In this document: one piece after another, positions 35,844 to 46,225 of the stretch
How the letters are laid out: the number at the start of each line of letters is the position of its first letter
Position numbering within the stretch: position 1 is the first letter of the stretch
NCBI GenBank assembly: GCA_030407315.1
Contig: JALQPE010002229.1
Span: 29,413-93,412, forward strand
DNA from: Asparagopsis taxiformis
Taxonomy: Eukaryota; Rhodophyta; Florideophyceae; Bonnemaisoniales; Bonnemaisoniaceae
Direction: 5' to 3'
Length of the DNA: 64,000 nucleotides
Made by a program: the position numbers and the translations under genes
The notes under the pieces: model-generated
What the model saw: only the letters and a program-made list of their open reading frames with translations
The model's database searches: none
Told to the model about the DNA's origin: nothing

Positions 35844-37045
35844 TGGCCCCCTCCTGACAGATTTGTCGTCCGGACAAAATTAAAAAATCACAAATTTTTG
35901 GCTGTGGCCGTTGCATTCCCGCATTCAAATTTTCCCGCGCCCGGCGCGTGTGCGCTATTTTTGTTGTCTATCCGACTCTTGCTGAGGTCCATTGATCCGT
36001 TTCCACTTTGAAATTGACAACATCTGTTGCATTGATCCATCCACTGCGCCACTCACCCCTTTGGTGTCCAATTGCATTGTCATTTGCGTCTCTTCCGTTA
36101 TCCCTCAAGGGGTTTTTGCATCAATTCGCAAAATAATTAACCGCGTGATCGCGTGAGCGGAGCCAACTTGAGGCTTGCGTTCGTCATCCCGGCCAATCGC
36201 CTTGCGATCCCAAGTCAGGGTTCAACACCGCAGCTTCTCCCACTGCCGGAGATTTAAGCCAATAGGCTATTCTTTCATCCCTCACAGGTTTTTTATCACC
36301 AACAACCCTCACTGCCTTTGCTGGCTTCAAGATGACCCCTCGCGCGCCGGTTCGATTCGATTCCTCAGAGGAGGAGAGGGAAGATATGGGTTCGCACAAC
36401 CGTCCGACTACGCGCTCAAGCGCAGCCCGCCGTCCCACGATCCGACATCAAGCTTCTTCGTCCCGCACCGGGGTTGCGCAAGCGCCGGCCAAGTCTTCTT
36501 CGACCCCTGCAACGAGTGCTATCCCAGCCACCGCGGCTCAGCCGTCCACTCGGACCGATTTCGGCTCTTTATCGCTTTTATGAAACTTCTAGCGAGAGCA
36601 TTGCATTCTATAAAGCATTGGATGCCAGTCGGACACATGTCTTCGCATGGCTGAGTGGTTAACACCTCTCGGGAAAACCAGAGGGCAGAAGTTCGACTTC
36701 TCGCTGAGATGCTTAGGCAGCTCGAAAATGCTCTTCGGAGAACTCGCTGATTCTTGGTTGCAACTTCTGCTTTAGGATGCTTACGCGCCCACTTGAACAT
36801 GAGACAGTATAAAGTGACATTTCACTAAGGGGAATTCCGCCATAAGTAGAAGTTTACTGAGCTAGTCTAGAACGCCAGTCAGAATCGGAGGGGCTAAAGG
36901 AGTACCTCATTTTTCTACTTTGGATCCCAATGCGTGACTGAAGAAAGTTTAAAGCACCCATAAGACCGCAAACTCAGTTACCTACACTTCAATTTAAAAA
37001 TCAAGTTATTTCCTAAATACGGAGTCATTTCGAATACAACTGTGT
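35844..37045. other. 1.2-kb segment between inverted LTRs
   Basis: It contains an 83-codon forward ORF (36332-36583, MTPRAPVRFDSSEEERED at its start, Ser/Ala/Thr-rich, not recognised) and a tRNA-like stretch at 36645-36712. Its ends show no matching 5-bp duplications next to either LTR. It may be the 5' part of yet another retroelement. Confidence 0.35.
36645..36712 (+). ncRNA. tRNA-like / RNA polymerase III promoter-like stretch
   Basis: TGGCTGAGTGGTTAA fits a tRNA A box, and AGTTCGACTTC, 50 bp on, is a weak B box. The ends GCAT and ATGC could pair. The anticodon-arm region does not give a 7-base loop and the T-arm is irregular, so this is more likely a degenerate tRNA copy or SINE head than a working tRNA gene. 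Confidence 0.25.
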
Positions 37046-37731
37046 TGTCGTACCGCCTGGCGGTCCTCTCATACTGAGCCGTGTCGCCTCCCTATTGGGT
37101 ACCCACTTAATGGACGTGCCAATCACAAGGCGCCAGCCAACTGGGCGTTTTTCCTGTAATCAGGACAAGCCCAGGGCTGTAAATACCCCACTCGGGCCTG
37201 TCGGCCCCGGTTAAGAACCCACAAGGGGTACATTCTAACTTAAAGCTGATCAGCTGAACATTACAATGTAAGCCTAACTGGCAATGACCTCGTGGGTAGG
37301 CGAGTGCCGTTAACTGGGCTCGGATTGGTCAACTAACTGGATATTTATTCATAACCACTAACCCTAGCTTACAGTAGACTTAGTATAAATACGCCACTGG
37401 ATTAGCCAGTAGGCCCGACCTCTAGAGTAACGTAAACTCAAGTGGAACTACGACCTATCGGAACAGTGTTCGCATACCTATCGTTTATCCCTCTCAGGGA
37501 AAACCTTATGGCTAGCCAACAGCTCGACGGATTACGTCATTCGCTCCATTCATACACACCTCACGTGAGCACTACGATCGCACGACCCCATCCGGGTAGC
37601 GATCTATCCTCTCATACGAGAATACCCGCAGGGTACCCTATAAGGTTAATCTGCTCTACCACTCCCTCTACCGAGGCTGGGGACACCTGTCCGGTGGTTT
37701 TGCCGCACCAGCGGATTTTCTACCTGCTACA
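37046..37731. repeat. Inverted LTR copy
   Basis: This is the reverse complement of 35158-35843, starting TGTCGTACC and ending GCTACA. It is followed directly by Copia-B coding text rather than by its own internal sequence, so it is a solo or truncated LTR. Flanking bases (GTGT and GGAT) show no target duplication. Confidence 0.75.
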
Positions 37732-38362
37732 GGATTGACCCTTCTCCACCCAAAGACTCCGACGAAAAAGACACCACCTCATCCACCATATACCGCGAGT
37801 TATTAGGCAAGCTCAGATACTTGATAGACTCAACGCTCCCGGACATTCAATACTACAGAAATTCCCTTGCCCGAGCCAACCACAGCCCCACAACGCGACA
37901 CTGGAAACTGCTCAAACGCTTAGTGCGCTTCCTCAAACATACCTCGATACCGGAATCAACATTCCCAACAGTCCTACAGACGAAGCCCTTATCACATATA
38001 CGGACGCAAACTTTCCAAATGACACTACCACTAGGAAGTCAATATTCGTCTCGGTACACACATTATACGGCTCCCCAATCCATTGGACATCGCCACGGCA
38101 ATCCCTCGTAGCCAAAAGCACATGTGAAGCTGAAACCATCGCTGCTTCAGAAGCTGTCCGCCAGGCCAATTAGATGGCCGATCTACTCCGCGAGCTCCAA
38201 ATCATTGACTCCCAGAAAGCCATACTCACATATGTAGACTCCCAATCGGCCCTTACCATCGCTAAGAATACTGCACCAACCAAGCGCCGAATTTATGGAC
38301 ATCAGATATCTCCACCTCAAGGACAATGTCCAGTCTGGCCGCATCAACCTACTATTGTGATA
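37732..38362 (+). pseudogene. Copia-B pol, RNase H end fragment
   Basis: The forward text has IYRELLGKLRYLIDSTLPD, then HWKLLKRLVRFLKHT, ITYTDANFPNDTTTRKS, SPRQSLVAKSTCEAET and VDSQSALTIAKN. It ends MDIRYLHLKDNVQSGRI. This is the C-terminal end of a Ty1/copia polyprotein (connection and RNase H). At least two frame changes and a TAG near 38173 are present. Its 5' side is cut by the solo LTR at 37731. Confidence 0.75.
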
Positions 38363-38861
38363 ATTATGATAATGGAACATGGCCACACTACGACATATGT
38401 TATACGTTACATATGTAAGACATCTCCACATGGAAGCTCATGTTGCCTTTAAGATATGTGAAACCCTCATCAGGGAGCTTATATTGCTATATATCATGGG
38501 ATTATCCAATCTCCACCATGCGATTGGATAACTGAAATGCTGGCTCTGTCAGCGTGCTTATATTATAGAAAGATGACATTCCGTTAAGCTTGACAATAGG
38601 ACTAGAGTCATCGGTCTACAGCCACCAGACGCTACCAGGTGAAGCAGATCACCAGCATCCAATACCCTAGTATCAGCAGCTTAATACTGACTTACTGAAC
38701 GAGGCTGAGTCCACAGCTCATGAGGGGCGGGACAGCGACAAGCCGGCAGCTCACATAGAGCGTGGCAGCAAGCACATCTGGCAGCTCACAGAGAGTGCAG
38801 AAGCGATACTGGTAGCTCACACAGAGCGCGGTGGTGCGAATATAAATCGGGCTCTACGTCT
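38363..38861. other. Post-Copia sequence with short direct repeats
   Basis: A likely LTR of Copia-B begins somewhere after 38362 (TGTTGCC at 38440 is one candidate), but no second copy is available to prove it. At 38740-38840 GCAGCTCACA..GAG phrases repeat three times at about 35-45 bp. Confidence 0.3.
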
Positions 38862-39578
38862 GTGTTTTCGGAAGTGGACGCGGACGTCCAGTCTCTCTAG
38901 TACGGGTCCTAGTCGGCCCCGAGATTTACTAGAACAAATGAACGTCCGCGTCCAAAAAAAATAAAAATTTTTTGGATGCGGACGTCCACTTCCTCTAGTA
39001 CATATGGCGGAATACTAGGACCCGACATCCACTTTCTCTAGTACGTTTGGCGGAATACTAGGACCCGACATCCACTTTCTCTAGTACATATGGCGGAATA
39101 CTAGGACCCGACATCCAGTATACAATATATCAGCGAAAACCGGGAGGGAAGAAATTACAGCGGATGGTAAATTCAGGGCCCATATCGGACCGTATTTTAT
39201 GCTCTCATTTAGGAAACTGCTCGTATACAATACGTCTCTCTAGAATAGGGAATACATATCTGGTCAGAATAGGAAATAAATACCCGGTTAGAATAGGAAA
39301 TACGTATCTAGTCAGAATACGGAATATGTATCCAGCCAGAATACGAAATACGTATCCAGCCAGAATACAAAATACTTGTCAGCATATCGTCGATCACCCA
39401 TCTCCCTCAATATCGCGTTCTCCCTACCATCCGAACGCCATGCACCACCATCCGCACATACTTCAAGAACCCTCACGACCTTGATTACAAAAAATCCGCT
39501 CCTTCCCAATTCCATCCCCGCTTTCCTCGACACCACCCCAGCCCATTAAATCATCAAGACATCAAAAACGAACATGGT
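38862..39578. repeat. R3 repeat, right copy
   Basis: This is the inverted partner of 33284-34005, starting at ACGTCTGTGTTTTCGG and including the GGACGTCC block, the CTAGTACATATGGCGGAATA units and the 26-bp tandem (39245-39375). It ends at GAACATGGTCAGC, after which the two copies diverge. Confidence 0.75.
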
Positions 39579-40765
39579 CAGCAAAATCTTACACCACTTG
39601 AAACCCACTCTCACTTCTATCGTATGCCCGAAAATATACACATACCAGAAACACCTCACAGCTTCATTCCCCATCTTCCTAGATCCCTTCTTCACTCTCC
39701 TGGAGTCCTGCCGTTCCTGTTTCACCACTCCTGCATCACATGCACAACATCAACCCCAACAGCCAGATTCAAAAGCAACGCTTACCACGACAGATAGACA
39801 GATATCCTAGAAACTCCCTTACTTACCTCTCATCCATCCTACACACAGTACAAACCATGATTGAAAAACCTTGCAATGAATAATCATAGTCAGCAGTCCA
39901 TATCTTCGCAAAACACATCCTGGCGCTCAATGAAACTTACCTTCTGTCATCAACATTCCTGCACCATCTACACAATATCGGAATCAACCACAACAGTCAG
40001 ACCCAAAACCAACCTTCCCTCGCTGCTTACTTTCAAAACTCGCACACTTACCTTCGCTCCACACAATACACACCATGACTCAATAGGCTTCCAATGAAAA
40101 CTATCGCATCAACGGAAATAGTCAGACTCAAAACCAACCTTCCCTCGCTGCTTACTTTCAAAACTCGCACACTTACCTTACCTGTTCCATCCTGCACACA
40201 ATAAAAACCATATATCACGTAATCGTGTAGCCAAGAAAAGTAGTCAGCATTCCGCATCTTCGCACAACCGGTCTGGGCGCCCAATGTGACTTACCTTCCG
40301 TCATCACTATTCCTCCATCACCTACGCAACATCGGAATCAATCGCAACAGTCAGATTGAAAACCAACGTTTCCCTCGCTACATACCCTGAGAACTCGCAA
40401 ATGTACCTCTCATCCATCCTACACACAATACAAACCATGATCCGAAAACCTTGCAATGAATAATAATCATAGTCAGCAGTCCATATCTTCGCAAAGCACA
40501 TCTTGGCACTCAATGAAACTTACTTTCCGTCATCAACATTCCTGCATCATCTACACAACATCGGAATCAACCACAACAGTCAGACTCAAAACCAACCTTC
40601 CCTCACAGCATACTTTCAAAACTTCACGTACCTCTCTTCCATCCTCCGCTCAATACACACCATCAGTCAACAGGCTTCCCATGAAAAATATCGCATCAAC
40701 GGAAATAGTCAGACTCAAAACCCACGCTTCCCTCAACGCATACCCTCGAGGGTAGAGGATGGAAC
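39579..40765. repeat. Direct repeats of about 180 bp in an irregular array
   Basis: AGTCAGCAGTCCATATCTTCGC-type starts recur at about 39889, 40230 (diverged) and 40470. Each is followed by AATGAAACTTACCTTC(T/C)GTCATCA, then CAACCACAACAGTCAGAC and AACCAACCTTCCCTC. Extra copies of the last part lie at 40110-40180 and 40690-40740. Frames through it are repeat products. It could be a gag-derived or LTR-derived array. Confidence 0.6.
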
Positions 40766-40769
40766 GAAG

Positions 40770-40807
40770 GTACGTGCGCGAATCTTGATCAAGATTCGCG
40801 CACGTAC
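40770..40807. repeat. Perfect 38-bp palindrome
   Basis: The arm GTACGTGCGCGAATCTTGA is followed with no spacer by its exact reverse complement. The element sits at the end of the preceding repeat array. Confidence 0.85.
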
Positions 40808-41408
40808 AAAGCAAAGTCGGTCAAAGAATATCAGTCGGTGATGATGGCGGAGTGGAGCCTGCGGCGTCGACCGGACAGCTTTCTGCGTCCGCTTAAGTCT
40901 TGCTGTGCATACTCGAAATCATCGCCGGCAGTGAGATTGAGTATGGCCCAAGCCATGGTCTCTGATTCCCCGAACAATGAGATCCGGATCGAGAACAACA
41001 AATATAAACATATAATCATATATATGAGAATCCATTTGCTTTCCTTACATGATCCGTGGCATATCCGCTGTAAAGCACATTCAGATTCCACGAAGTTCGG
41101 AAATAAAAAAGTTTATTATTACTAATGAATTAATTGAAAATTCATCTCCCAGGGCGGTCGTTCGTCCTTCCATGCACACGTTGCCAGCACGCAATGTGAT
41201 GTAACAGTTGGAAATGATTGAACTCTTGGTTAAATTCCACCGTTGGGATGTCAGCTGGAGTGAGCACAAAACTACTACCCACAAAACTACGAACGAACAC
41301 GTTACATTCCAAGTCTCGAAAGCACCACAAAAATAAAATTGGTCGCATCTGGACGGCACAGTCTCCCCTGTTCAGCTCGCAATCCTCCCTTTTGCGTCAA
41401 AACTCGAC
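40808..41408. other. Spacer, nothing recognised
   Basis: Frames on both strands are short or contradictory. The stretch precedes the transposase-like gene and may hold its promoter, but I see no clear motif. Confidence 0.25.
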
Positions 41409-42369
41409 ATGGAATGCAAGTATGAAGGATGCTTCTACTACTGCGTAGATGCTTATGCGCTCGCGCTGCATGAGCGAACGTGTCGCTACGTTTCAACCCC
41501 TCTCCCCAACATTTCAACAACGCTCGTGTCCCTGCCGTCACCCATGAGCCTGCTCGAAACGGCGACCATGATTCCCCGCAACCCAGCTCCCCAGACCCAG
41601 AATCTGGTCGTGTTTCCTCCAGCGACTCACCCTGTGACGCTCCACTGCCACCAACCTCAACCCCCTCCCGCGCAGACCTCCTCGTGCAATCCCTCGCCGC
41701 CAGTCTCACAACCCTCGAGTACAAGGCCGGCGCTGGCCGCGTGAGCGAAGTCATCACCATCCTACAAGACCCCGCATTCTCCCTAGAAAAGTTCAACAGC
41801 GCCGTTCGCACCGTAGAAGAATGTCGCCACGTTACCGCTTCCATGGTCGAAACACATTTCCGCACCGAAGGTTACAAGAGCCACATCATTCCAGACAAAA
41901 CTGGTAAGTACTCGGCACAGCTGTACCTCCGCGACCCAGTCGACATGCTCCGCAGGCAGTTAGCACTGGCTAACGACCAAAATACTCTCTTCCACCCCTC
42001 CCCACAGACCGCCCCAGACGGCACCGCAATATTTTCTCATCCCCTACACACAGAATTCGCGAAAACGCTGCACCAGGTTACTAGACAGCGCGTGCAGCTC
42101 TCGGAAGATCCACAGGTCGTATGGGCAGAGGAAACTGATCCCACACCTTCCTCCTTTGCCGGCCTCCTCCAAGTATACTCCGACAAGAGCAGCACAAGCC
42201 TCAAGAGCTCCGCAATCGTCGCATACCCCATACACGTCACACTGCTCAACTTCTCCGCCCCCCTCCGTCGCCACTGCATCCGTACCGGCCTCACCATCGT
42301 CGGGTATCTTCCGTACATTGTTAACCCTTCGTCCAACGCCTTGTTCGGTGATGAAATGCCGACAACCTC
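41409..42369 (+). pseudogene. Plavaka/KDZ-like (CACTA-related) transposase, N-terminal part
   Basis: The start MECKYEGCFYYCVDAYALAL with a following HERTC is a C2H2-like finger of the type found at the N-terminus of Plavaka transposases. A frame change near 41480-41500 leads to a Ser/Pro linker. The family core follows: QLYLRDPVDMLRRQLA, then LLQVYSDKSS, YPIHVTLLNFSAPLRRH and GLTIVGYLPYIV, corresponding to the Y.DKT...g...yP.yl.l.Ni....R......vLlayLP block. The gene is cut at 42370 by the CACTA-4 terminus, so the DDE-bearing C-terminal part is missing. Confidence 0.6.
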
Positions 42370-43062
42370 CACTACTGAGTTTGAGATAAAAAAATGTAGT
42401 AAATTTACTGCCTGAGGCAGAAAAATCACTACCTGAGCAATCTAGTGCCTGAGGCAGTAAAATTACTATTTTAATTTTTCAGTTCTAGTGCCGTAGGCAG
42501 TAAAATACAAAATTTCCTGGCAGTACGCTATGTAGCAGAATGCAGTACTGTAGGATAGCAAATTCTAGTAATTTTTGCTGGTACCACACGGCAGTAAAAC
42601 AATGCAGTGATTTTTGATGATTTTTGCAATGGAATGTACTGCCATACAGTACTGCCTTGGTACACGACCTGGCATTAGAATCAGGCAGTAAAATATACTG
42701 GCTCTGGCAGTAAATTGTACTGCCTGCAAGTACTGCCTGGATAGTAATTGGTGATTGGTAATATCTGAGATTCAACATTGAAATAGTTGTACAGGATAGG
42801 GTCGTTGTGAAATGTGTTTGCATATGAGTTCAAGTAGATAAGAGAGGAAACTATTCTGAAGCTACTAGTAGTGAGAAGTATAGAGGATGCCTGGTCACAT
42901 GGAGATGACCGTTACAGAAAAGGTAGGAGAAAATCGGTCGTTTTCCGAGGATATGAGTAGAGTAGTTGGCATTATTTGTTACTATTGCTAGCATTCTCGT
43001 TGCAGAAAAAGCACTTGGAGTGACACTTTGTGATTGGAACGGGAGGCGAAGTTCGACGGAAG

Positions 43063-44586
43063 ATGGAATCTCAGCGTCGTGAGGAAAATCCAAATGACTG
43101 CCTAGCAGGGATTATTCGAGAGGGATTCAGGACAGTGACTGGGGAAGTTCGTCGTATTGGGGAGAGGATGGATGAAATCGACGATGATCGAACTTCCCAT
43201 CGCCAGCGACTCGAAAAGCTGATGAGTCGAGTCGAATTTATAGTAACGGAACTGCAGGGTGTGAAAGACATCTGTGATGGTTTATTACAGCAGAGTCAGG
43301 GCAATTCGAAGAAAGGGATGACTGACAAGGAGAGGGACCGGTTGCGCATCTCGCAGTCAGCAGAACTATCGTTTTCTTACAATTTTCTGTGTGCAGTATT
43401 TGGAACTGTGGTACCTTTGCTGGTCGACAAGATTGATGCTGGGGCGACAATTTACACCAACCAAGGAATCTACGACCTCCGTGGGTGCCGGTTGCTCTCT
43501 GCAATGATGTTTGCGAAGCAGAGCAATGACAAGAGAGATGTGTTCCAATCCAGCACCGGGAAGAACAACATCGAGCTTCGTTTCCAAGTGGTGATGTCTC
43601 TCCTGAGGAATATTCAGAAGGAAAAGTCGGGTACAGGCCGTACAGCGGAAGGCTCGAGCTCTGGACGCGATCCGAATGCGTTCAACGTCTGGAAGGAGAA
43701 CAAGTACATTCCGGACAAAATAATCGAAGAAGTTGTGTATGGTGCTACTGGCGATGGCCGAAACCAGCCTGCTGGAAGCATTGACGGAGGGGCTAGGAAG
43801 CGGAGGAAAACAGATGGAAATGGTGGACAATTGACCAAGCGTGAAATATCTTTGGCTGTTTCAAAAGTTGCGCAGACAAAGGTGCTCGGTTTCCTGAACA
43901 AGTCTAGAGAGCAGGTGCGCAATCGATTCCTTGTCGAACTGGGGTTCGCTCTAATGTTGGAAAAGGACGCCTCTATCACTTTCGAGTTTCCAACTCACGA
44001 TATCATTCGAGATATGGACGTTATCCCCGATACCCGTGTGACCAACGGAAATCTAAGGCTTGAGGAACGGAAAGTTGTGGATGACAAGAATTCCGAGATC
44101 TTGAAACAATTCATCACTGAGCGGAAAGAGATGGTTGTCATCATTCAGTACGAAGTCGAGATATCGGGATGTATGGCCAAAAGGATGATCCGAAGGAGAA
44201 TCAATATCCTAGAGGTATCCCTGAACACTGCAATTGCATTCCTTCAATGTACGAGTAGAATGGTTTTCCTGCGACGTTCCTGCAATTCACTCAGATTTGT
44301 CTATGCAATCGCTTCCGGGATTCTAGGAATTTTCAAGGTACAATCAGGTAATACCTTCGAAGGAAGTGTACAGGACGAGCTCAAACAATTAGGAAAGGCG
44401 ATGTTGCCGAGTGAGCGAATCTGCAAGAAGCATCTCTGCGAAGATGTACTGACAATTACTAACGAGAAATTCGATGAACTACATTTCAACCAGAGGAGTA
44501 CAGCTTTTGAGGAGGATAGTGCACATGGAGATGAAGATGATGGGAATGAAAGCTACGTTGAAGTTTTCCTTGATGAGGAGGATTGA
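43063..44586 (+). CDS. CACTA ORF1, intact coiled-coil protein of about 507 aa
   Basis: The reading frame is open from the ATG at 43063 (MESQRREENPNDC) to the TGA at 44586, and is the only unbroken copy of this family in the window. Residues 15-80 have heptad-like spacing (GIIREGFRTVTGEVRRIGER). A conserved KERDRLRISQSAE step follows, then a central domain with MMFAKQSNDKRDVF and a basic RKRRKTDG stretch. Next is a strongly conserved GFLNKSREQVRNRFLVELG helix, and the tail is acidic (EDDGNESYVEVFLDEED). The two other copies share all these blocks. By position next to dense subterminal repeats it could be the TNPA-like repeat-binding protein of these elements; that is inference. I know no named domain in it. 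Confidence 0.7.
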   Translation: MESQRREENPNDCLAGIIREGFRTVTGEVRRIGERMDEIDDDRTSHRQRLEKLMSRVEFIVTELQGVKDICDGLLQQSQGNSKKGMTDKERDRLRISQSAELSFSYNFLCAVFGTVVPLLVDKIDAGATIYTNQGIYDLRGCRLLSAMMFAKQSNDKRDVFQSSTGKNNIELRFQVVMSLLRNIQKEKSGTGRTAEGSSSGRDPNAFNVWKENKYIPDKIIEEVVYGATGDGRNQPAGSIDGGARKRRKTDGNGGQLTKREISLAVSKVAQTKVLGFLNKSREQVRNRFLVELGFALMLEKDASITFEFPTHDIIRDMDVIPDTRVTNGNLRLEERKVVDDKNSEILKQFITERKEMVVIIQYEVEISGCMAKRMIRRRINILEVSLNTAIAFLQCTSRMVFLRRSCNSLRFVYAIASGILGIFKVQSGNTFEGSVQDELKQLGKAMLPSERICKKHLCEDVLTITNEKFDELHFNQRSTAFEEDSAHGDEDDGNESYVEVFLDEED

Positions 44587-45092
44587 TTATGGAAGCGGAT
44601 AAGTAAAGTTTCATAACCTCTGAAGTAAAATAATTACGACGAGGCAGACTGAGGAGAAATAGAAACCTTTCGATATGAACCTGTCTAGGGCATGAGGGGA
44701 AGAATTGCTACGTAAATACCTGGTGTACTGGAAACAAAAGCTATCGTTCTTATTTTTCCGCTCACACTGCGACTAGAAAGCGTCATGTCTACGACGGTTA
44801 AGAGTTTTACCCTGTCATTGAGCACGCCTGTAATAGCTTCGGGGCCTGTGCAATCCTATCCAATGCCGTAGCTCCACCTGGCAGATTAGTGTGGAAAATA
44901 ATACCGGGTATTATTTTGAGGAATATTTTGCCAAGTGGAGGGCAATCATTGGTACAGAATGTAGACAAGCCCTGGTGGAAGAAACAGGCAAGAAAGATAT
45001 GAATGATGCATTGATCGATACCATCGACTTAGTCGAGGTAGACTAATTCTGAACTGTCGTGTAGACCCATCTAGAAAAGATAGACAAACGTT

Positions 45093-45600
45093 CTACTGGG
45101 AGGCGAAATCGTGTACGGTAGGACGAGGTGCATCTACAGGAGAACTATTCTGTCCAACAATAGCATCATTCCCAATTCTGTCTAGCTCGCTGCAGATGGT
45201 GTGTCCGCTGAAGATGCTGGCAGGGAGGTTCAAGTATGCGGTTCCTAAAAGATGTTCCTGGGAACTAGCTCGAGAGTTCCATATGGGAGAGGGCCCTGAA
45301 CAGGTTTCCATGTGAATGAGAACGAGTCCGAATACTTTAAATTGGTTTTGTCCGGCAGCTGAGAGTTCTCCTGCAGTTCTCTACTTTGAGGGACGCAAGT
45401 GTCCAGGAATAAGAATATCTGTGGTTGATACAGTCTTACTCTTCAGACTCTCGAATCAGAACGATGGTGTTACTCATTCCTCCAGATTTCCTGTATACAG
45501 AGGACCCCACGAGAACAGCATTTGTAGATGAAACAGTCTCTTCATGAGCACCGTCTGTTAGAGTTCCCAAAATTATTATGACAGAGGACCCAGAATTGTG
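45093..45600 (-). pseudogene. CACTA ORF2 trace
   Basis: The reverse frame at 45311-45093 reads LNLPASIFSGHTICSELDRI and GNDAIVGQ, matching LRLPCCIFSGTTICQELEDI and GYEAI at the C-terminus of ORF2 in CACTA-2. Upstream similarity (around 45540-45600, opposite 56570) is patchy. The gene is heavily decayed and convergent with ORF1, as in CACTA-2. Confidence 0.55.
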
Positions 45601-46225
45601 TCGTGTTTTCTTCCACTAGAAAATGTTATAGTTAGGGCATATAGAAATGGAAGGATCTTGAGTACTGCATAGGTCGTATTATTTTCCAAAGTGGATTGGT
45701 AGCTCTTTTCTCACCCAGTTGAAAGTCTATTCAGAGGATTGTAAGGTCATTATGGGCACGCAATAGTCCATTACATATCGATCCATTCAGGATCAAAAGA
45801 TATGTTGAGATTCGCAAAATCGACTGAAAGCTTGTCGACGACATCAACTAGAGTATTCCCGTCTACAGCTATTATGAAATCAACTCTAAAACTGGTCGGT
45901 TCATTGAGGGCGAGATAGAGATAATGAATGGTGAACATCCTCCAAGAATTGTAATCATACTCATAGCAAATGATGGGCTCCCGGAGGACTATACTGTTCC
46001 TATTATTGAGTTGGAGGTCGACAAGTCTCCAACTACAAATGCATCTTTCCTTCTGGATACTGTAAACGTTTCGATCCCAGATGAAATGGAATGGTATCCA
46101 TGCAGGAAAACATAATGCTCTCTTCGAAAATGCATCTTACTTGAAGATGAACAGGATACTACTGCCAATGACCGTCATGCATTCAAGCTTAATAATTTCG
46201 ACTTTTCTCAAATACTAGACTGCAC

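Larger units (their letters stand above)
42370..46200. mobile_element. CACTA-4: diverged CACTA-type element, right end not found
   Basis: The left end CACTACTGAGTTTGAG at 42370 cuts the transposase-like gene. It is followed by subterminal GTAGTAAATTTACTGCC, CAGTAAAAT and GCAGTA repeats. The gene order matches CACTA-2: a forward ORF1 and then ORF2 traces on the reverse strand. The match fades by about 46200, and no CTCAGTAGTG-type right terminus is seen, so the given end is only the last trace of element sequence. Confidence 0.6.

Noticed and set aside
37442..37738. Conserved ORF inside the LTR copies
   Set aside because: It lies within LTR sequence and is shared only because the two LTRs are recent copies.
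41302..41865. 187-codon reverse ORF
   Set aside because: It is antisense to the Plavaka-like transposase, which has recognisable family motifs on the forward strand.
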